This document shows positions 17,236 to 24,748 of a DNA stretch of 64,000 bases, in pieces (the stretch's first letter is position 1; each line of letters begins with the position of its first letter). This DNA is from Pseudomonas sp. Gutcm_11s. GTDB taxonomy: Bacteria; Pseudomonadota; Gammaproteobacteria; Pseudomonadales; Pseudomonadaceae. The stretch is from assembly GCF_028649395.1 (NCBI RefSeq), contig NZ_JAQSUW010000015.1, positions 184,997 through 248,996 of the forward strand, in the 5' to 3' direction. The translations under genes and the position numbers were made by a program. Below the pieces are notes generated by a model. That model saw only the letters and a list, made by a program, of their open reading frames with translations. It had not been told where the DNA came from and did not search any database.

Positions 17236-18351
17236 TCAGCTCTCGCTGGTGCTGCACTTGGCCTGGGCCTGGGGCGGCGTCAGGCTGCGGATCGAGGTGT
17301 AGAACAGCTCGCAGGTCTGCACCTTGTCCGTCACCTGCCACTTCTGCGTGCAGCTGTCCAGCATCTGCTGCGGGTCGGTTGCGGGGTTCTGGCCCATGCC
17401 GGCCTGCCAGCAGGCGGCGCTGATGTCCTGACCCATGACCTTGAGCCCGGCGGCATCGGCTTTCGCCTGGTCGCCGCCATAGTTTTCCGGATCGGCCGCG
17501 TACCAGATGTAGCTCGGGTGGTTGGCTCCGAGCACCGGCACACTCTGGCCTGGCACCGGGCTGATCTCGTCCAGGCCTAGCACGCCGATGTTCACCTTGT
17601 ACTGGCTGTTGACCCAGCTGCGCACCGGTCCGCCGAAGGCGACCATGGGCAGCGGGGTGCCGCTGCCTGCAGTGAGCTGGGCGACCATGGTGGTCTGGTA
17701 GTCGGTGAAGTAGCCGTAGACCCCTTCCAGGTCGCCACCGGCGCTGGCCGGTGCGGCGATCGGGGCGATGTCGATGATGGTCTGGTAGGCAGGCGTCTGC
17801 GCCGTCGCCACACCGTTCTCGGTGAGCAGTGAGGCCCAGCGGTCGGTGGTCTTGGATTCGAGGTAATCCTGGGCCTGGGTCAGCGAGTAGTCCGGCGGGA
17901 AGTGCAGCAGCTCGACGCTCTTGCGGTTTTCCAGGGCCATGCCAAGGGGCAGGAAGAAGTACCAGCTGAACTGCCACTTGCCATCGCCATTGAGTTTGCT
18001 GGCGCCGTCGAAGGCCAGGTCGCCGGCATTGAGCAGGTTGGTCAGCGGCGCGCCGTAGGTGGTCGGGACGCCAGTGAAGCTGGCCGACAACATGTCGCCG
18101 TCGCGGCTCACCGCGACCGTGGCGTCGGCGTAGCCGTCACGCTGCAGGCTCTGTTTGAGGTAGTGCTCGGCGGTCTGTTCGAGGGTCCAGTCGCGGTAAC
18201 AGATGACGCTGCAGTTGTTGGGGTAGGCAAATAGCCGGGTGGCCCGTTCGCTGCTGCCCAGGCTGACCTGCAGCGCTTCCGCATGGGCCTGGATGGCGCC
18301 GGCAACCAGCAATGCGGCCAGCATGGCCCGTATTCCACTGTGCTTGTGCAT
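17236..18351 (-). CDS. Exported hypothetical protein
   Basis: A 371-residue protein with a clear signal peptide (ends AIQAHA before EALQVSL). The mature part contains four or more cysteines (NNCSVICYRDWT near the N-terminus; ISAACWQ, LDSCTQKW, QTCELFY and AKCSTSES near the C-terminus), so disulfides in the periplasm are likely. YRDWTLEQTAEHYLKQSLQRDGYADATV recalls a small alpha/beta domain. AAGGAGAAG lies 4 bases before the ATG. I recognise no catalytic motif. It is monocistronic, flanked by a terminator at 17198-17225 and the YchJ gene upstream. Confidence 0.8.
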   Translation of the reverse strand: MHKHSGIRAMLAALLVAGAIQAHAEALQVSLGSSERATRLFAYPNNCSVICYRDWTLEQTAEHYLKQSLQRDGYADATVAVSRDGDMLSASFTGVPTTYGAPLTNLLNAGDLAFDGASKLNGDGKWQFSWYFFLPLGMALENRKSVELLHFPPDYSLTQAQDYLESKTTDRWASLLTENGVATAQTPAYQTIIDIAPIAAPASAGGDLEGVYGYFTDYQTTMVAQLTAGSGTPLPMVAFGGPVRSWVNSQYKVNIGVLGLDEISPVPGQSVPVLGANHPSYIWYAADPENYGGDQAKADAAGLKVMGQDISAACWQAGMGQNPATDPQQMLDSCTQKWQVTDKVQTCELFYTSIRSLTPPQAQAKCSTSES

Positions 18352-18413
18352 CTACTTCTCCTTGTTGGCCCGGCCCCCGCCGGGTTCTGGCCAACAAATG
18401 AAGCAGAGTTTGG

Positions 18414-18884
18414 TCAGCTCAGATAGCCGCTACAGCACTTCTTGAATTTCTGCCCGCCACCGCAGGGGCAGGGATCGTTGCGACCCGCCTTGAGTGGTGT
18501 GGTGGGGTCGAGGAAGTACCAGCGTCCGTCGCGCTGGACGAAGGATGAGCGCTCGCGATGGCTGTGTTCGCCGCTACCGTCGTGCCAGCGTGCGGTGAAA
18601 GTGACGAAGGCATGCTCGGGTTGCGCCCCGACCAGCTCGCTACTTTCCACCTCCAGGCCCAGCCAGGTGCTGCCCAGGCTCCAGGCCCGCATGCTCTCGC
18701 TGTCCAGCGCCGTCTGTTGGGCGGGCAGGGTGGTAGCTATCAGGTAATCGACCAGGCCGAGTACGTAGGCGCTGTAGCGCGAACGCATCAGGTGCTCGGC
18801 GCTCGGCGCTGGCGTGCCTTGGTGGTAGTGGCCGCAGCAGGTCTCCAGCGAACTGCCGCTACCGCAGGGGCAGGCTTGGCTCAT
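18414..18884 (-). CDS. YchJ-family protein with two SEC-C motifs
   Basis: A 156-residue member of the YchJ family. It has an N-terminal Cys cluster ([15 protein letters not shown]), a central NTF2-like core ([21 protein letters not shown] ... [14 protein letters not shown]) and a C-terminal SEC-C motif [18 protein letters not shown]. Zinc binding by the Cys clusters is expected; cellular role is not established. It follows the 18888 gene by 3 bases, so they are one operon. The C-terminal motif is nearly identical to that of the small SEC-C protein at 15813. Confidence 0.92.
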   Translation of the reverse strand: MSQACPCGSGSSLETCCGHYHQGTPAPSAEHLMRSRYSAYVLGLVDYLIATTLPAQQTALDSESMRAWSLGSTWLGLEVESSELVGAQPEHAFVTFTARWHDGSGEHSHRERSSFVQRDGRWYFLDPTTPLKAGRNDPCPCGGGQKFKKCCSGYLS

Positions 18885-18887
18885 GGG

Positions 18888-19385
18888 TCACCACCAGTAT
18901 TTGCCGAAGTTTTGCGGGTTGGCCCAGAACTTGGAATTGAGCCAGTCCGGCACCTGTTTGTAGTCGCGCAGGTCGTAGGTGAACAAAGTGAGCGTCTGCC
19001 CATCACGCTGGAACGATTCAGTGGCTTGCAGGGCCAGGGCGAACAGTTCGGTCGCCTGCCAGCCGCAGGCGTTCAGGTCGACCAGCACGGCCATGCGACT
19101 GGCGTTGAGGTTGCGGATGCCGCCCAGCAGTTCCAGTGCGGTGCGCTTGGGTAGGTGCTCCAGGCAATCGACCACAAGTGCAAGATCGTAACGCTGGGCA
19201 GCCAGCTCTGCGGGTAGCGCGCCTGCCGGGGCCTGGGCGACCACGGCCTGTGGGTGGGCTTGTTGGAATGCGGAGATCGCCGGCAACTGGCTGGCGCCAA
19301 CCAGCAGCAGGCGCTGCGGCTCATGGTGGTCGAGCAGGGCGGCGAGCGCCTGCTGCGGGGTACGCGAAGATTGGTCGTGGTTCAT
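18888..19385 (-). CDS. Conserved hypothetical protein with methyltransferase-like core (DUF6231-like)
   Basis: A 165-residue protein starting MNHDQSSRTPQQALAALL. The order RLLLVGASQLPAISAFQ ... YDLALVVDCLEHLPKRTALELLGGIRNLNASRMAVLVDL resembles a class I methyltransferase fold, but the glycine motif is weak (VGASQLPA), so cofactor binding is doubtful. The C-terminus FWANPQNFGKYWW is distinctive. I take the ATG at 19385; the frame is open a further 10 codons without better support. Immediate upstream neighbour of the YchJ gene in one operon. The DUF name is from memory. Confidence 0.75.
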   Translation of the reverse strand: MNHDQSSRTPQQALAALLDHHEPQRLLLVGASQLPAISAFQQAHPQAVVAQAPAGALPAELAAQRYDLALVVDCLEHLPKRTALELLGGIRNLNASRMAVLVDLNACGWQATELFALALQATESFQRDGQTLTLFTYDLRDYKQVPDWLNSKFWANPQNFGKYWW

Positions 19386-19443
19386 GGTGCGCAAAATTCG
19401 TTGACGGTTTGCCAAGACTATCGCGCTCTGCGGACCGATCCTA

Positions 19444-19472
19444 TGGATATTGGTATGGAAAGTGCCTATAAC
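19444..19472 (+). promoter_or_regulatory. Possible sigma-70 promoter of the first OmpA-type lipoprotein gene
   Basis: TGGATA (19444-19449) and TATAAC (19467-19472) are spaced by 17 bases, about 77 bases before the start codon. Both boxes are imperfect, so this is a candidate only. Confidence 0.35.
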
Positions 19473-19548
19473 TGGCGGATAGTAAGGAAGCGATCTTTAC
19501 TTCTTTGCTGTCGGTTATGCCGATTTCCTAAACAGGAGACCTAAGAAG

Positions 19549-20175
19549 ATGAGTATCACAAGGAAAGCAGTACCCCTGATTCTGGCGAGCAGTCTGTTGA
19601 CCGGCTGTGCAGGCATTCAGAAAACCGATTGGCCGACCTGTGCGGCCGTGGGCGGTGTAACAGGTGCAGCGCTGGGTGCGATCGAAAACTCCGAGTGGGC
19701 CGGTTACGGTGCACTGGTCGGTGCTGGTGTAGCCGCAGCTTATTGCTGGGTGCATGGCGCTGAGGAGCAGGTGGCGGTGGTCGAAGAGACTGTCGTCGAA
19801 GAAGTTGTTACTCCGGAGCCTGCCGAGCCGGTTCGCGTCGAACTGGACGTCAAGTTCGACTTCGACAAGACCGTGGTCAAGGAAGAAAGCCAAGGCGACA
19901 TCAAGGCGCTGGCTGACTTCATGAGCCAATACCCATCCACCAGCACCGTGGTTGAAGGTCACACCGACTCCGTCGGTACCGACGCTTACAACCAGGGCCT
20001 GTCCGAGCGCCGTGCCAATGCCGTGCGCGACGTACTGGTCAACCAGTACGGCGTAGGTGGCGACCGCGTAAGCTCGGTCGGCTATGGCGAGAGCCGTCCG
20101 GTGGCCGACAATGCCACCAGCGAAGGCCGCGCCATCAACCGTCGCGTTGAAGCTGAGGTCGAAGCTCGCCCCTAA
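19549..20175 (+). CDS. OmpA-family lipoprotein (first of a tandem pair)
   Basis: A 208-residue outer membrane lipoprotein. The signal peptide ends in LLTGC (Cys20), followed by a glycine-zipper segment (VGGVTGAALGAIENSEWAGYGALVGAGVAAAY), an acidic Val/Glu linker and a C-terminal OmpA peptidoglycan-binding domain: VELDVKFDFDKTVVKEES, VEGHTDSVGTDAYNQGLSERRANAV and the final NRRVEAEVEARP. The domain binds diaminopimelate in peptidoglycan through Asp and Arg in these blocks. AGGAG precedes the ATG at 13 bases, with AAGAAG closer. The next gene is a clear paralogue. Confidence 0.92.
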   Translation: MSITRKAVPLILASSLLTGCAGIQKTDWPTCAAVGGVTGAALGAIENSEWAGYGALVGAGVAAAYCWVHGAEEQVAVVEETVVEEVVTPEPAEPVRVELDVKFDFDKTVVKEESQGDIKALADFMSQYPSTSTVVEGHTDSVGTDAYNQGLSERRANAVRDVLVNQYGVGGDRVSSVGYGESRPVADNATSEGRAINRRVEAEVEARP

Positions 20176-20261
20176 GTAGTCTTCTCCCGGCAAGGCGGCT
20201 GCAGCATCCCGCGCAGTCGTCCACCGGGACTGGCTTGTACACTTTGGGGGACGGGTCTTTA

Positions 20262-20299
20262 CTCCTGTGTTACCGGTAATCGAACCGGTGACACAGGAG
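20262..20299 (+). promoter_or_regulatory. Long hairpin that buries the ribosome-binding site of the next gene
   Basis: CTCCTGTGTTACCGGT (20262-20277) pairs with ACCGGTGACACAGGAG (20284-20299) over 16 positions with one G-U pair, loop AATCGA. The right arm ends in AGGAG, 8 bases before the ATG at 20308, so the Shine-Dalgarno sequence is completely base-paired. There is no T-tract after the stem, so it is not an ordinary terminator. It could be a translational switch, a processing site or a palindromic DNA operator. Confidence 0.8.
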
Positions 20300-20307
20300 A
20301 TCCCGCC

Positions 20308-21045
20308 ATGAGAAGCATCTCAAGGGCAGTTGTACCCCTTCTCTTGGTCAGTAGTGTTCTCTCAGGTTGCGTCACGACTTCCAGTACGGGAGATGCGCCG
20401 CTCAACCAAGGGAACTGGCCCATTTGTACGGCGATTGGCGGCCTGGCCGGAGGAGGTCTTGGCGCCATCGAAAGTTCTGCTTGGGCAGCTGGAGGTGCGG
20501 TGGCCGGTGCGGTCATCGGAACCTTGATCTGCTACGCCCAGGACGGCGACCAGGATGGCGATGGTGTATTCGACCGTCGTGACCGTTGCCCCGATACCCC
20601 GCCCAACACACCGGTACGTCACAACGGATGTCCGTTGCCTGAATATCCGGATTCCGCACCCGCTAGCGAGCCTGTGGTCGAGGCTGGTGATCCGGTACGC
20701 GTCGAACTGGACGTCAAGTTCGATTACGACAAGTCCGTGGTCAAGCAAGAAAGCCAGGCCGATATCAAGGCAGTGGCTGACTTCATGAGCCAGTACCCGC
20801 AGACCAGCACCACCGTGGAAGGCCACACCGACTCCAACGGCTCCGATGCATACAATCAGGGGCTGTCCGAGCGGCGTGCCAATGCGGTGCGTGACGTACT
20901 GGTCAACCAGTACGGCGTGGCGAGTGATCGGGTGTCGTCGGTAGGTTATGGCGAGTCTCGCCCGGTGGCCGACAATGGCACCGACGAGGGACGTGCCGTC
21001 AACCGTCGCGTCGAGGCATCAGTCGAGGCACAACCCGCGCAATAG
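20308..21045 (+). CDS. OmpA-family lipoprotein with thrombospondin-type calcium repeat (second of the pair)
   Basis: A 245-residue lipoprotein. The signal peptide ends in LSGC (Cys18); a glycine-zipper segment with GGLAGGGLGAIESSAWAAGG follows as in the first copy. It differs by an inserted thrombospondin type 3-like segment, DGDQDGDGVFDRRDRCPDTP, which usually binds calcium. The C-terminal OmpA domain (VEGHTDSNGSDAYNQGLSE) is nearly the same as in the neighbour, also at base level, so the two arose by duplication. Translation probably depends on opening of the hairpin at 20262-20299. Confidence 0.93.
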   Translation: MRSISRAVVPLLLVSSVLSGCVTTSSTGDAPLNQGNWPICTAIGGLAGGGLGAIESSAWAAGGAVAGAVIGTLICYAQDGDQDGDGVFDRRDRCPDTPPNTPVRHNGCPLPEYPDSAPASEPVVEAGDPVRVELDVKFDYDKSVVKQESQADIKAVADFMSQYPQTSTTVEGHTDSNGSDAYNQGLSERRANAVRDVLVNQYGVASDRVSSVGYGESRPVADNGTDEGRAVNRRVEASVEAQPAQ

Positions 21046-21064
21046 CGTTTTTGGCGGTGATCTA

Positions 21065-21094
21065 CTCCCGCACCTCTCTCGGGTGGTGCGGGAG
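21065..21094. terminator. Hairpin between convergent genes
   Basis: Perfect 10-bp stem CTCCCGCACC / GGTGCGGGAG with a 10-base loop, 19 bases after the second OmpA gene and 14 bases from the end of the CopD-like gene. No T-tract follows, so it is a possible but non-canonical terminator. Confidence 0.45.
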
Positions 21095-21108
21095 CTGATT
21101 CGGCGCTA

Positions 21109-21573
21109 TCAGAAAGTCGGGCGGGCGGCCGCAATGGCCACCAGGGCAAGCCCCACCAGCAGATTACTTCCCACCAGACGGCGGATACGCCCGAGAGCCT
21201 CGCCACCTGCCGGCCAGTTCTGTGCCTCCAAGGCCTGACGCAGCAGCGGCAGTTGCAGGAAACGCACGCGCAGGAACAGCGCCAGCATCACCAGATACAG
21301 GCCCATCATTATCTGCACATAGCGTGGTGCGGTCTCGAAACCGGCGAAGCGCATATGCAGCATGCCCATGCCGGAAACCGGCAGCACCAGCACGGCGATC
21401 CATACCCAGAGGAAGAAGCGTTGGAACACGTCCAGCCACAGGCTCAGCCGTTCCGGTGCCTGTAGTTTGGCCACGGCGGCGGGGCGCAAAATCATCCAGG
21501 CGAAGAACATTCCACCGACCCAAACCAGGGCGGCCAGCACATGCACGGCGTAGAGGGCAGCAAAGACAGTCAT
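21109..21573 (-). CDS. CopD-domain four-helix membrane protein
   Basis: A 154-residue inner membrane protein with four hydrophobic helices (TVFAALYAVHVLAALVWVGGMFFAWMIL; FLWVWIAVLVLPVSGMGMLHM; MMGLYLVMLALFLRV; LVGLALVAIAAA). The HVLAALVWVGGMFF phrase with its His and Trp is typical of CopD/heme-like YkoY-type proteins, where it may bind copper or heme. I use the ATG at 21573, which has GGAG 7 bases upstream. It is divergent from dinG. Confidence 0.82.
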   Translation of the reverse strand: MTVFAALYAVHVLAALVWVGGMFFAWMILRPAAVAKLQAPERLSLWLDVFQRFFLWVWIAVLVLPVSGMGMLHMRFAGFETAPRYVQIMMGLYLVMLALFLRVRFLQLPLLRQALEAQNWPAGGEALGRIRRLVGSNLLVGLALVAIAAARPTF

Positions 21574-21654
21574 CGGCAAGCTCCGGTTAGCGATGGCGCG
21601 CGAGCATAACCTATCGGTAAACTACTGAAAATTTATCCAGCCTTTTCCGCGCCC

Positions 21655-23802
21655 ATGCTCAGCTCCGAACTCAAGTCCCAGATCCAGGGCGCCTACAGCC
21701 GTTTTCTCGAAGCCAAGGGGCTGAAGGCCCGTTATGGCCAGCGCCTGATGATCGCCGAAGTGGCCAAGGTGCTGGGGGCGATCAAGCACAACGAAGAAGG
21801 CCAGCGCGATGGCGAGCCCGCCGTGGTGGCGGTGGAGGCGGGGACCGGTACCGGCAAGACGGTCGCTTACAGCCTCGCTGCCATTCCCACCGCCAAGGCC
21901 GCCGGCAAGCGCCTGGTGATCGCCACCGCCACCGTGGCGCTGCAGGAGCAGATCGTACACAAGGACCTGCCGGACTTGATGCGCAACGCCGGCCTGCAGT
22001 TCAGCTTCGCCCTGGCCAAGGGCCGGGGCCGCTACCTGTGCCTGTCCAAGCTGGACATGCTGCTGCAGGAAGGCCAGGCGCAGAGTGCTACCGCGCAGAT
22101 GTTCGAGGAAGAAGGCTTTCGTATCGACGTCGACGAGCACAGCCAGAAGCTCTACAGCAAGATGATCGAGAAGCTCGCCGGCAATCGCTGGGACGGCGAC
22201 CGTGACAGTTGGCCCGAGGAGCTGGAAGACCAGGTCTGGGGAACCCTGACCACCGACCACAGCCAGTGCACCAACCGCCATTGCCCGAACTTCCAGCAGT
22301 GCGCCTTCTATAAAGCGCGCGAGGGCATGACCAAGGTCGACGTGATTGTCACCAACCACGACATGGTTCTGGCCGACCTGGCCCTGGGCGGCGGCGCCGT
22401 GCTGCCGGATCCGCGCGAGACGCTCTACGTGTTCGACGAAGGTCACCACCTGCCGGACAAGGCCATCGGCCACTTCGCCCATTTCACCCGCCTGCGCAGC
22501 ACTGCCGACTGGCTCGGCCAGGTGGAGAAGAACCTGACCAAGCTGCTGGCCCAGCATCCGCTGCCTGGCGACCTCGGTCGCCTGATCGAGCAGGTGCCCG
22601 AGCAGGCCCGCGAGTTGCGCACCCAGCAGCAGTTCATGTTCAGCGCCTGCGAGCAGTTGGCCGACTTCCGAGCCGGTGAGGACATGGAGGGCCGCGAGCG
22701 CCCGCGCCACCGTTTCGAGGGCGGCCTGGTGCCCGAGCACCTGCGCGAGCTGGGCATCGAACTGAAGAAGGGCTTCGCCAAGCTCACCGACGTCTTCACC
22801 CGCCTCACCGAACTGCTCAAGCAGGCCATGGACGACGAGGGCACCAGCCTGGGCCTTGCCAGCCACCAGGCGGAGGAGTGGTACCCGCTGTTCGGCAGCC
22901 TGCTGGCTCGCGCCCAGGGCAACTGGGAGCTGTGGACCGCCTTCACTGTCGAGGACCCGGAAGACAGCCCGCCGATGGCGCGCTGGCTGACCCTGGCCGA
23001 CAGCAGTGCGCTGTTCGATATCGAGGTCAACGCCAGCCCGATCCTCGCCGCCGAGACCCTGCGCCGCAACCTGTGGAATGTCGCCTATGGCGCCCTAGTA
23101 ACGTCCGCCACGCTGACCGCACTCGGCACCTTCGACCGCTTCCGCATGCGTTCCGGCCTGCCCAAGGCGGCGGTAACCGCCGTGGTGCCCAGCCCGTTCC
23201 ACCATGCCGATGCTGGCGTACTGCGGGTGCCGGACCTCAAGGCCGACCCGCGTGACGCCGCCGCCCATACCGCCGCCATCATTCGTGACCTGCCGGAACT
23301 GGTGAAGGGCGCGCGCGGCACCCTGGTGCTGTATTCCTCGCGCAAGCAGATGCAGGACGTGTTCGACGGCCTCGATCGCGACTGGCGCAAGCGCGTGCTG
23401 ATCCAGGGCAACCTGTCCAAGCAGGAGACCTTGAACAAGCACAAGGCGCGGGTCGACGATGGCGACGAGAGCGTGCTGTTCGGTCTGGCCAGCTTCGCCG
23501 AGGGTGTCGACCTGCCGGGCGCCTACTGCGAGCATGTGGTGATCGCCAAGATTCCCTTCGCCGTGCCGGATGACCCGGTAGAAGCGGCGCTGGCCGAATG
23601 GATCGAGGCGCGCGGCGGCAATCCGTTTATGGAAATCGCCGTGCCCGACGCCTCGCTGCGCCTGATCCAGGCCTGCGGCCGCCTGCTGCGTACCGAGGCC
23701 GACCGCGGCACCATCACTCTGCTGGATCGCCGCGTGGTCACCCAGCGCTACGGCAAGGCGATCCTCAATGCCTTGCCGCCGTTCCGTCGCGAGATCGCCT
23801 GA
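21655..23802 (+). CDS. dinG: ATP-dependent DNA helicase DinG
   Basis: A 715-residue superfamily 2 (XPD-type) iron-sulphur helicase involved in DNA damage response. Walker A is EAGTGTGKT (about residues 61-69), the DEAH box reads VFDEGHHLPD (about 260), and motif VI is QACGRLLRTEADRG. The iron-sulphur cluster ligands are the Cys in GRGRYLCLSK and those in CTNRHCPNFQQC (about 205, 210, 216). Length agrees with E. coli DinG. The ATG has little ribosome-binding sequence; no LexA box was obvious immediately upstream. Confidence 0.96.
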   Translation: MLSSELKSQIQGAYSRFLEAKGLKARYGQRLMIAEVAKVLGAIKHNEEGQRDGEPAVVAVEAGTGTGKTVAYSLAAIPTAKAAGKRLVIATATVALQEQIVHKDLPDLMRNAGLQFSFALAKGRGRYLCLSKLDMLLQEGQAQSATAQMFEEEGFRIDVDEHSQKLYSKMIEKLAGNRWDGDRDSWPEELEDQVWGTLTTDHSQCTNRHCPNFQQCAFYKAREGMTKVDVIVTNHDMVLADLALGGGAVLPDPRETLYVFDEGHHLPDKAIGHFAHFTRLRSTADWLGQVEKNLTKLLAQHPLPGDLGRLIEQVPEQARELRTQQQFMFSACEQLADFRAGEDMEGRERPRHRFEGGLVPEHLRELGIELKKGFAKLTDVFTRLTELLKQAMDDEGTSLGLASHQAEEWYPLFGSLLARAQGNWELWTAFTVEDPEDSPPMARWLTLADSSALFDIEVNASPILAAETLRRNLWNVAYGALVTSATLTALGTFDRFRMRSGLPKAAVTAVVPSPFHHADAGVLRVPDLKADPRDAAAHTAAIIRDLPELVKGARGTLVLYSSRKQMQDVFDGLDRDWRKRVLIQGNLSKQETLNKHKARVDDGDESVLFGLASFAEGVDLPGAYCEHVVIAKIPFAVPDDPVEAALAEWIEARGGNPFMEIAVPDASLRLIQACGRLLRTEADRGTITLLDRRVVTQRYGKAILNALPPFRREIA

Positions 23803-23829
23803 TCCCGTTCACCTGTCAGCGAGTTGGCT

Positions 23830-24654
23830 ATGCGCACCATCCTGATTACCGGCTGTTCCTCGGGTATCGGCCACGCCACGGCGCTGGCCTGCCGTAACGC
23901 TGGTTGGCGAGTGTTCGCCAGCGCGCGCAAGGCGGCGGACGTTGAGCGCCTGCAGGCCGAGGGGTTCGAGACGGTGCAGCTCGACCTGGACGACTCCGCC
24001 AGCATCGCTGCGGCACTGGCCTGGGTGCTGGAGCAGAGTGGCGGTGGCCTGGATGCACTGTTCAACAACGCCGGCTACGGCCAGCCCGGCGCCATCGAGG
24101 ACCTGCCGCGAGTGGCCTGGCGCGAGCAGTTCGAGAGCAACCTGTTCGGCCCCATCGAGCTGACCGCCGCGGTGCTGCCGATCATGCGCCGCCAGGGTCA
24201 TGGCCGCATCCTGTTCAACAGTTCGGTGCTCGGCTATGCGGCGCTGCCGTTGCGCGGCGCCTACAACGCTTCCAAGTTCGCCATGGAAGGGCTAGTCGAC
24301 ACCCTGCGCCTGGAGCTGGCCGGCAGCGGCATCGAAGCGGTGCTGGTCGAGCCGGGGCCGATCATCGCGCGCTTCCGCGCCAACAGCCTGCTGGCCCTGC
24401 GCAAGCATGTGGACACCAGTCGCGGTGCCCATGCGGCCAGCTACGCGCTGATGGAAGAGCGCCTGGCCCGGGAAGGCGCGGCGGTCAAATTCACCCTGCC
24501 GGCGGAGGCGGTGGCCGAGGCCGTGTTGCAGGCGCTGGATAGCCGAGTGCCGCGTACCCGCTATCCGGTGACGGTGCCAGCAAGGCTTTTCCGCCTGCTC
24601 AATCGGCTGTTGCCGGACCGTTTGCTGGATCGAATCAAGGCCAGCTCTGTCTGA
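23830..24654 (+). CDS. Short-chain dehydrogenase/reductase
   Basis: A 274-residue NAD(P)-dependent oxidoreductase of the classical SDR type. The dinucleotide loop TGCSSGIG is at residues 7-14, FNNAGYG at about 76, the catalytic Ser in LFNSSVLGYAA and the YxxxK in GAYNASKFAMEG. The C-terminal tail with RYPVTVPARLFRLLNRLLPDRLLDRI is like that of the retinol-dehydrogenase-like group acting on lipophilic alcohols. The ATG at 23830 has GCGAG 6 bases upstream; a TTG two codons earlier is less likely. It follows dinG by 27 bases. Confidence 0.92.
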   Translation: MRTILITGCSSGIGHATALACRNAGWRVFASARKAADVERLQAEGFETVQLDLDDSASIAAALAWVLEQSGGGLDALFNNAGYGQPGAIEDLPRVAWREQFESNLFGPIELTAAVLPIMRRQGHGRILFNSSVLGYAALPLRGAYNASKFAMEGLVDTLRLELAGSGIEAVLVEPGPIIARFRANSLLALRKHVDTSRGAHAASYALMEERLAREGAAVKFTLPAEAVAEAVLQALDSRVPRTRYPVTVPARLFRLLNRLLPDRLLDRIKASSV

Positions 24655-24748
24655 AATCAGGCACTTGCGTAGCCGCCAGGCGGGCTCCGGGGTGGCAATA
24701 GCAACCCTGCCTGGTGTCTACTTGGGCATCTTCCGGAGTGCCTGTTCG

